Below, piece after piece: positions 22,700 to 29,763 of a DNA stretch of 29,763 bases; position 1 is the stretch's first letter, and each line of letters begins with the position of its first letter. The notes beneath the pieces are model-generated. The model was given only the letters and a program-made list of their open reading frames with translations, was not told where the DNA came from and did not search any database. The position numbers were made by a program, and so were the translations under genes. The DNA comes from Trachelipus rathkii (lineage: Eukaryota; Arthropoda; Malacostraca; Isopoda; Trachelipodidae): the NCBI GenBank assembly GCA_015478945.1, contig JABUQX010088380.1, forward strand, positions 52,501-82,263, given 5' to 3'.

Positions 22700-24404
22700 A
22701 AAAAGTGTGAATAGGTTACGTATTTTTATGCTATGCGTTTTTGTATGTTATAGTTACTTTACTGTTTCATTAGGCTATGGAACATTATTATTTGTTATGT
22801 TAGCTAGTATTTTTTTCGTGCTTAAGGTATGTTAATATTTTAGTACGTAATGTATTTATATAAATTCTATTAGTTTTTGTAAGCTATCTAAGTACGATTG
22901 CTTTATATTAATGTGAAAAATTTTGTTAACGTATTATTTTATAATAAAATAATTAACCCCCCTCGTGTGTGTGGCATTATTCTTAGCTCAATTACAATAT
23001 GATTAGTAGTATAAGATTTACGATAAATAATCTTTGTTAAATAATATATTATCAGTTATTATTGAGTAAATTAAACACTAATTGAGTTATTAAATTGATT
23101 AAAGATAATGCTTAAACAAAGATTTAATATAGTGATAACGATTTTGTAAAGAAATGTTTAGTTAACTTATTTAACTGTAATATGACCTTAGTTTAAGTAA
23201 TTAGGAAATTTTATGTTAATGTTTAAAATTTAGTGATTTATTTGTGCTTAAGGTATTGTATTAGGTTGACACACATGTACATTAATATATATTCTTTAAG
23301 TATTTCAGTAATGAGTGTATATGAACTTATTAGTATTAGCTTATTTATTAATGTGAAAACTTTGTTACTGTTACATTAGCATATATTTCCTACTGTTGTG
23401 TAATGTTTGTGTATGTAATAGGTTGTGTATGTGTTTGTGTGTTGTATATTTATATTCTATAGTTTAAATTACTAATAGTAATAGGAATTATAGAAGTTAA
23501 TATTAATATGATAAATATTATTTATGAATATAATATAATATTATCTATATTAGTTAAATATGTAATTATACACATATGATTAATGTTAAGGACAATGCTA
23601 ATGAAAAAGTGTGAATAGGGTTACGTTTTTGTATATAATGCTATGTTAGTGTACTTTTACTGCTGTTAGTGTGGAATTGATTTATATGTTTTAATAACAG
23701 TTTATATATTCGTGCTTAAGGTATGATAGGTTTGTCGTTCATTGTAATAATTATAATTCTTAGTTTCAAGAGGAGTTATGATGCTATGTTATGCTTTTAA
23801 TATAATTATGTTAGTGAAATTCTTTTAAGTATTAAACTTTGACATATGGTTAATTACCTACTGTTAGGGGTTGTGGGTATTGATGTGTGTATTAAGTAGT
23901 GTGTGTTAGTGGTGTGCGAGAGTGTGTAGTGTTATGATGATTAACGTGTTTTGTCTTTTTCTTAGTTCATTACTAAATAATTTAAGTCTATATGGATAAT
24001 ATGATCATATATTTGTTAAATATTAACTTAATGTTTATAACACTATATTAATATATAAATAATTTAGATTAATAATGTTATATAAAGATATAGCTTATGA
24101 AATAAGTATGTGAATAGGTTTATTATACTGTTATTTATGCTATATGTATTAGAATTGATCCTTATTTATTCATTGGTGTTTAATTAGTTCTTCAAACTTG
24201 TTAATTAAGTTATTAGATCAAGTTTATTCGTGCCTAAAGGTGCTTAAGGGTTAGGTCGTTGTATACCTTATATATTATTATAATTATCATTGAAGTGTAC
24301 TAAACTATGTTCTGGGATGCGGTAATACTCAATAATTAGTTGATAATTTGAGTTTAATTAACTATTATATAATTAACACTATAAATATATATTTATCTTG
24401 ATTA

Positions 24405-24600
24405 CATAATGTTATAAAAAACTTCAAATTTATAATGTTATTAAAGTTTATTACCAAAATTTATAAATTCCGAAATGTGACTTGAAACAATAGTATTCAA
24501 TAGATCACAGATTTGGTGGGAAAGGTGATGAGGGAGCCGAAGGAGAGGGGAAGGAAATAAGAGAGTGGTTTTGATTTACTGATTTGACTTAACTGCCTTT
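24405..24600 (+). repeat. Purine-rich direct repeat, copy 1
   Basis: ATTACCAAAATTTATAAATT, then ATTCAATAGATCAC, a G/A-rich tract (GGTGGGAAAGGTGATGAGGG and AGGAGAGGGGAAGG), then TTTGATTTACTGATTTGACTT. It matches 24995-25212 at an offset of about 592 bases. Confidence 0.85.
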
Positions 24601-24935
24601 TGGTGTGTAAAGATGTAATTTTTTACTTATAAATATAAAACTTTTCATATGCTATGTTAGTTACTTACTGAGTAATTAAGGGGTTATTTTATTTATAATT
24701 GGTAGGGGGGGTAGTGAAGTTGGGGTATAAAATATACTTATATATATTATTAATTTATTGTTATTACTTTAATTTAATTTATTGCTAGTTTTTACCGATG
24801 GATGTTATGACTCAGAAATTGAATTTTAGGATAGTTTTATGGTGGGTCGTTGTAGCATTAATTTAAATATTTTCGAGTTCAGTGATACTAGTATATGTTT
24901 AAGGACTTTTATATTTAGTGAAAAACTATTTGTTA

Positions 24936-24978
24936 CGTTTCTCCATATAACGCTCTTTTATATGAGCGTTATGAAACG
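24936..24978. repeat. Inverted repeat with bulge
   Basis: CGTTTC (24936-24941) and ATAACGCTC (24947-24955) pair with GAGCGTTAT and GAAACG (24964-24978) across an 8-base loop. A 5-base bulge lies in the left arm. Confidence 0.9.
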
Positions 24979-24994
24979 CGGTCAGATGATAAGG

Positions 24995-25212
24995 AGCAAA
25001 TGTAAACGTTGATTTTATGTTATCTTAAAGATTCAAATTATTAAAACCAAAATTTAGTTAAATTCGAATATGTGATTCATTGTATAACATATTAGATCAC
25101 TAGAATGGTGGGGAGTGAGGGCCTGGATGGAGGAGAGGGGAGGGGTTTTTGATGAGGTGGTCTGAATTTACTTTATTTTACTTGATTTAACTTAATTTAA
25201 CTTGACCAAATT
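24995..25212 (+). repeat. Purine-rich direct repeat, copy 2
   Basis: Matches 24405-24600: AAAACCAAAATTTAGTTAAATT, TTAGATCAC, GGTGGGGAGTGAGGG, AGGAGAGGGGAGGGG, then a T-rich ACTTGATTTAACTTAATTTA run that itself repeats ACTTAATTTA-like units. The G-runs are dense enough to make G-quadruplex formation plausible. Confidence 0.85.
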
Positions 25213-25544
25213 GGCGTTCACTTAATAAACAGTAAACATGAAAATGCATAGAAATTCTTTTTAAGGTTTTAGCCCTCTTAAAAATACAATAAATTTAATT
25301 GTTTAAAGCAATAAATATACAAATATAAACCTTAAAAAAAAATCATAATACCAATATAGTTACTGGATACAATACACTCAACAAATAATTTAACACAAAA
25401 TGTAATAACATAATGTATTAATGAAAATTATTAAAAATAAATAGCAAACCAAAAGCAATTTCTTATATATAAAGGTTGACGTTTATATAAAAAGAAAACA
25501 GAAAGACAGGTGAGCAGAACCTAAACTAGAGATTATCTTTGTCG

Positions 25545-25640
25545 TTGTGTGTGTGTGTGTTGTGTGTGTGAGATAGTTGTGTTGTTTGGTGTTGTGTGTA
25601 GTGTAGAAGAATGTGGTGTCGTGGTGTGTGTGTTTGTGGA
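25545..25640 (+). repeat. (GT)n microsatellite, impure
   Basis: GTGTGTGTGTGT with GTTGTG, GATAG and GTAGTGTAGAAG interruptions. It is the GT part of module 3 in one satellite copy. Confidence 0.95.
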
Positions 25641-26390
25641 AATATTATTCCTTAGTTCATTACAATATTAGTGTTGATTTATAGAACAAAGGAAGGCCGG
25701 AAATAAACCCTCTTTGTTAAATACCTTACTGGGTATTTATTGGTAAATATTACCACAATGATATGTTACAGATACTGAGCTGTAAGAGAAAAGTGTGAAA
25801 TCCGGGGTTTAACGCTAATTTCTTGACTATCTGTAATTAATTCCGTCTATCAGTTACTTACCTGTTGTTAAGTATATAGACACCGGGTGCGCTAATATGT
25901 TAGCAGTTTTATTTGTGTGTGTGTACTCGTGTGTGTGCGTGTGGCATTTATTCTTAGTTAGCCCTATAAAGTTTAGAGATTATGCTTGATAAAGAGGGGT
26001 TGTAGAATTAGGTTTACGTTTGTATGATAATGTTAGTTACTTGTACTGTGTTAAGTATGGAATTTGATAATGTTAGTAAGTCTCTCTCAGGGGGGTGTGT
26101 GTGTGGTGTCCGCGCTGCGTGTGTGGTGTGTGTCAAGGTTCGGGGTTAATTGGGTAACTAGTTAAAACGTGGGATTCAGATAGAGTAGCGGCGGGACAAA
26201 AACTAGAGCGAGAGGCAATGGGAGGTTACGTAGTGGTCCCACCTTTTGTTAATGTAATGTTAGTTATCTTACTGTTGTTATACGTTGAATTATATAGTAA
26301 ATTTGGCTAATGTTAGCAGTTATTATTCGTTGGTGTGTGTATGTGTGGTGTTAACGTGTGTGTGTGAGAGTGTATGTGAGAAGTTACAAA

Positions 26391-26694
26391 CATCAATAAG
26401 ATATTTATCACACTTGTCATTGATAAGAAAACACTTAGCCACCTAATAATATATATATAAACTTAATATTTCGTTAATTACATTGAAATGATGTAATATA
26501 TCTATACATTCAATTATAGTAGTCATGAAAAGAATGTAATCAGTATATTTATTATATGTCCGTTCATGAGAGCGACATCAAAAATTACATTCGAGCAGTT
26601 TCATAAAAAGTATAAATGCATTTCTACCTCTAGACGAATATAGTCTTGTATTGAAATGGTAAGGTAATCATTATTAATATAATATCGGTATATT
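26391..26694. other. AT-rich unique DNA
   Basis: Short stretch between the modular array and the next TA array; nothing recognised. Confidence 0.5.
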
Positions 26695-26874
26695 TATATA
26701 TATAATATATATAATTATATAATTATATTTTATATAATATATATTATATTATATATTATATATATTAATATATATTATTTATTATATATATATATATATT
26801 ATATATATATATATATATACTATTAGGCGTATAATATATATAATATTATATTATATATTTATAATTTATATATA

Positions 26875-26918
<44 letters not shown>

Positions 26919-27163
26919 TATTAATATTATATATTATTATATATTATATATAATATTATATATATATATATATATGATATTATATATATATATATAATAT
27001 ATATGATTATATATATATAATATATATAATATATATTATATTATATATATTTATATTATATATATTATTATATTATTAATATATTATATATATTATATAA
27101 TATTATTATTATATATATATTATATATATATATATTTTATATTAATAATAATATATATTATAT

Positions 27164-27229
<66 letters not shown>

Positions 27230-27406
27230 TAATATATATATATATATATTATCATATATAATATAATAAATATATAATATATTATATATATAATTATATA
27301 TTATATATATATATATATATATTATAATATATATATATATATAATATATTAATATATATTAATATATAATAATATATAATATATATAATATATATATAAT
27401 ATAATA

Positions 27407-27446
<40 letters not shown>

Positions 27447-27535
27447 GGTAAATTATTATTTATATAGTATATAAATATATATATATATAAACTTACCTAG
27501 ATAATAATAAATATAATATATATATATATATATAA
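26695..27535. repeat. (TA)n array 9, impure
   Basis: About 0.8 kb of TA/TAA/TTA repeat, interrupted near 26821-26831 (TATTAGGCGTA) and 27446-27500. Confidence 0.97.
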
Positions 27536-27599
27536 AGCACATGTGTTTTTATAATATATATTATGAAAATAAATTAAGTATTAAAATAATGGAAAGAAT

Positions 27600-27960
27600 T
27601 TAAAGCGTTAATAATAATGAAATAATGAAAATAATGATACAATAAAATAATAATAATAATATATAATAATATATAATAATATATTAATAATAATATAATA
27701 AATATAATAATAATAATAATAAATATATTATATTATATTTAATTATAATTATATTATAAATTATAATTATATATTATATTATACATAGCAAAATTGTAAT
27801 TTAAAATTATAATTATATTATAAATTAAGATTATAATAATATATATTATATAATAATAATAATTATATACTAATTATATATAATATTAAAATACATAGTA
27901 AGTAAATAAGTAATTAATCATTGAAGAAATAATACCATATCAAATTGGTCAATAAATTAA
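27600..27960. repeat. (AAT)n and mixed A/T tracts
   Basis: AAT repeats at 27605-27725 and A/T mixtures to about 27890. An imperfect duplication of TTTAATTATAATTATATTATAAATTA-like sequence occurs near 27738 and 27801. Confidence 0.85.
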
Positions 27961-27965
27961 AGAAT

Positions 27966-28040
27966 AACTACTACATATACCTTACTACTATTCTACCACA
28001 CTACTACCTACTATACTACTACTAACTACTATACTATATA
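27966..28040. repeat. Degenerate (ACT)n
   Basis: Many CTACTA units with ACC and ATA variants; an eroded relative of the pure ACT array at 28681. Confidence 0.85.
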
Positions 28041-28161
28041 ATTAATAATAATAATATATAAAATAATAATAATAATAAATAATATATATATAATATATAT
28101 AATAAATAATAATAATAATTATAATAATAAAAAATAATAAAATAAAATAATAAATAATAAT

Positions 28162-28192
<31 letters not shown>

Positions 28193-28330
28193 TAATAATA
28201 ATAATAAATAATAATAATAATATATATATAATAATTAATATATAATGAATAAATAATAATAAATAATATAATTAATAACATAATAATAAAATAATAATAA
28301 TATTAATAATAATAATAATTATAATAATAG
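28041..28330. repeat. (AAT)n microsatellite, impure
   Basis: Long AAT repeat with TATATA slips. The minus-strand tyrosine/isoleucine frame across it is a repeat artefact. Confidence 0.95.
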
Positions 28331-28679
28331 TTTGATTTTAAAAAGTAAAATCACCGAAAACTAAGGTTTGTTATTAATAAATTTTATTTGATATAAGTTT
28401 TTTCTTTTTTAGGAAGATTTTACAATGAGTTTTTCGGTTTTAAATGGTCTTGTGGGCATGAGTTGTAAAGTTATAGCTTTTTGTAGCTAACATTGAGTAA
28501 CTTTTTTTAAAGAATAGTCTAACAAAAGGGACGTTTTATTGTAAGTATATTTCGTACATTTAAATTCCGATTTAACTCGTGAATTTGCTTGGTTTGTAGC
28601 GAAAATATGTTTTACTAAGAATTGTACGCGTGGCATATTGTGGATAATTTTTTATGTATTTCATTTACTAGTGACTTTA

Positions 28680-28680
<1 letters not shown>
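28331..28680. other. AT-rich unique DNA with small inverted repeats
   Basis: GATTTTA/TAAAATC form a 7-bp pair at 28333-28351. ACCGAAAACT near 28352 pairs with AGTTTTTCGGT near 28430. No gene recognised. Confidence 0.45.

Positions 28681-28731
<51 letters not shown>
28681..28731. repeat. (ACT)n microsatellite
   Basis: Seventeen uninterrupted ACT units, then degenerate CTACTT units and an AAT tract to about 28815. Confidence 0.98.
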
Positions 28732-28732
<1 letters not shown>

Positions 28733-28735
28733 TAT

Positions 28736-29099
28736 ACTTCTACTACTTACTAACTAATTTATAATAATAATAATAATAATATATTAATTATAAATAATAA
28801 TAATAATAAATAATAATGTTTAGAAACAAAATAAGTTTGAAATGAAAATAAATATGAGTTTTGATGATAAGCAAATAATTAATGCAATGGTTTTTATTTA
28901 CTTGTTAGTATACTATCAAAATTATTTTTGTTATCAAAGTGTAATCAGTTTAAAGAGATTTTCGAATTATTAACAATAAATTTTTGAAACGAATGAATAT
29001 ATATAATATAATATAATTTATTAAAATATTATATTAATATATTCCCATTTATTTACTACAAAAACATAAGATTATGAGAGATTTAAGATTGAAATTATA
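28736..29099. other. AAT tract and AT-rich unique DNA
   Basis: AAT repeat at 28762-28816; the remainder is unassigned. Confidence 0.5.
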
Positions 29100-29230
29100 A
29101 ATATATATATATATATATATTTATATTATATTAATATTATCATATATATATTTATTATAAATAATATTATATAATTATATATATTATATATATATTTATA
29201 TATATATTTTAATATTTATTTATATTATAA
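29100..29230. repeat. (TA)n array 10, short
   Basis: TA repeat with TTTATA and TTAATA variants. Confidence 0.95.
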
Positions 29231-29424
29231 TGTAAATTACAAGTCTGTTAACAGCCTTGTTTATTTGGTGTTGATTTAATATTCCAAGCCCTGAAGTCAT
29301 GCTAACCACAACATTATTGTATAAGAGTTAAAAGTTTCTTAATTAATAGCATCTAATCACACATTATTCAAAATCACTGGAAAATATATAAGGTCATAAA
29401 GTTATAGTTTTGGATGACATGCTT
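29231..29424. other. Unique DNA between TA array and palindrome
   Basis: Contains an imperfect 18-bp palindrome centred on CTGTTAACAG (29241-29258). No gene recognised. Confidence 0.5.
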
Positions 29425-29502
29425 TTCGTTCCGAGGAAAATAGGAACCTTGTCAATGATATACGTATATTCTTGACAAGGTTCCTATTTCCTCGGGAACG
29501 AA
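29425..29502. repeat. Nearly perfect 78-bp palindrome
   Basis: The left arm 29425-29455 (starting TTCGTTCCGAGGAAAATAGG) is the reverse complement of the right arm 29472-29502, apart from one extra A on the left and one extra C on the right. The 16-base centre holds the perfect palindrome ATATACGTATAT, so the dyad continues through the middle at 29463/29464. Outside the arms the symmetry ends abruptly. It is not coding. Confidence 0.97.
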
Positions 29503-29763
29503 GTCTTGAAAATTTAATAAATTTATTTATTAACTTTATTACTTATTTATATTCCAGTGTAATTTTTTTTAATAATTGATGATATTAGTAGCTTATTGTA
29601 TTAAACTTTACTTCTTAATAGTTGTTTATATTAATCAGTCAAAAATCAAAGGATTTTTTAACAATTATATAATTATTATAAATATTATATATATATATAT
29701 ATATATTATATATTATATAATCTATAATAATATATTAGGTCAGATCATCTAAAAGTATAATGC
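29503..29763. other. AT-rich DNA to window end
   Basis: Unassigned, with a short TA run at 29683-29720. Confidence 0.5.

Larger units (their letters stand above)
22700..26390 (+). repeat. Degenerate modular satellite-like array, G/T-rich
   Basis: Four sequence modules recur in order. Module 1, AAAAGTGTGAATAGGTTACG, is at 22701, 23604 and 24103, partial at 25787, 26006 and 26222. Module 2 resembles ATGTTAGTTACTTTACTGTT and is at 22745, 23643, 24653, 25848, 26030 and 26257. Module 3 is (GT)n followed by GGCATTATTCTTAGTTCA and is at 22965, 23947 (partial), 25621 and 25914. Module 4, TTCGTGCTTAAGGTAT, is at 22815, 23241, 23709 and 24227. At the right end modules 1 and 2 recur about every 217 bases (25787, 26006, 26222). 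Differences between copies are dominated by small indels. The plus strand is G-rich and C-poor (row 23401-23460: 14 G, 1 C). No coding potential. Confidence 0.75.

Overview
The window looks like repeat-dominated nuclear DNA from an animal, most likely an arthropod; SSR-rich decapod crustaceans or large-genome insects fit best, but the species cannot be fixed from sequence alone. It is strongly AT-rich. A large share is simple repeat: (TA)n, (AAT)n, (ACT)n, (GT)n and (TC)n. There are no prokaryotic operons, no rRNA, no credible tRNA and no intact host gene. Everything recognisable as protein-coding is transposon-related or a repeated gene family, and every such frame is broken or truncated.

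Layout. 1-2170: two copies, in opposite orientation, of an IS630/Tc1-mariner element with an N-terminal DUF4817-type region. One is nearly full length on the minus strand and broken by short indels. The other is only the 3' end, on the plus strand. Both run straight into (TTA)n, and a small LINE reverse-transcriptase scrap sits between them. 2530-4460: long (TA)n arrays interrupted by four copies of one short unit (two per orientation) around a GC-rich island with a hairpin. 4675-5690: the 3' part of an RTE-like non-LTR retrotransposon on the minus strand, ending in a (TG)n(TA)n tail. 5740-7125: flank and N-terminal part of a cysteine-rich repeated arthropod gene family, frameshifted once in a T run.

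7126-18720: mostly anonymous AT-rich DNA with a few less AT-rich islands (8.4-8.76, 9.84-10.09, 15.3-15.66 kb) and TA arrays at 11.2, 11.5-11.8 and 12.4-12.8 kb. From about 16 to 18.7 kb the plus strand is C-rich and G-poor. 18725-18859 looks like the end of a hAT-like element with a 10-bp G/C hairpin, abutting a 0.9-kb TA array. 19.7-22.1 kb: anonymous DNA and another TA array. 22.7-26.4 kb: a G/T-rich stretch built from repeated ordered modules, a badly degraded satellite-like array. 26.7-29.2 kb: TA, AAT and ACT arrays. 29425-29502: a nearly perfect 78-bp palindrome.

No cooperating gene system is visible. The frames fail mostly through single-base indels while amino-acid similarity persists, and tandem repeats differ by many indels. 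That fits either old decayed copies or an unpolished long-read assembly; this should be settled before reading biology into the breaks.
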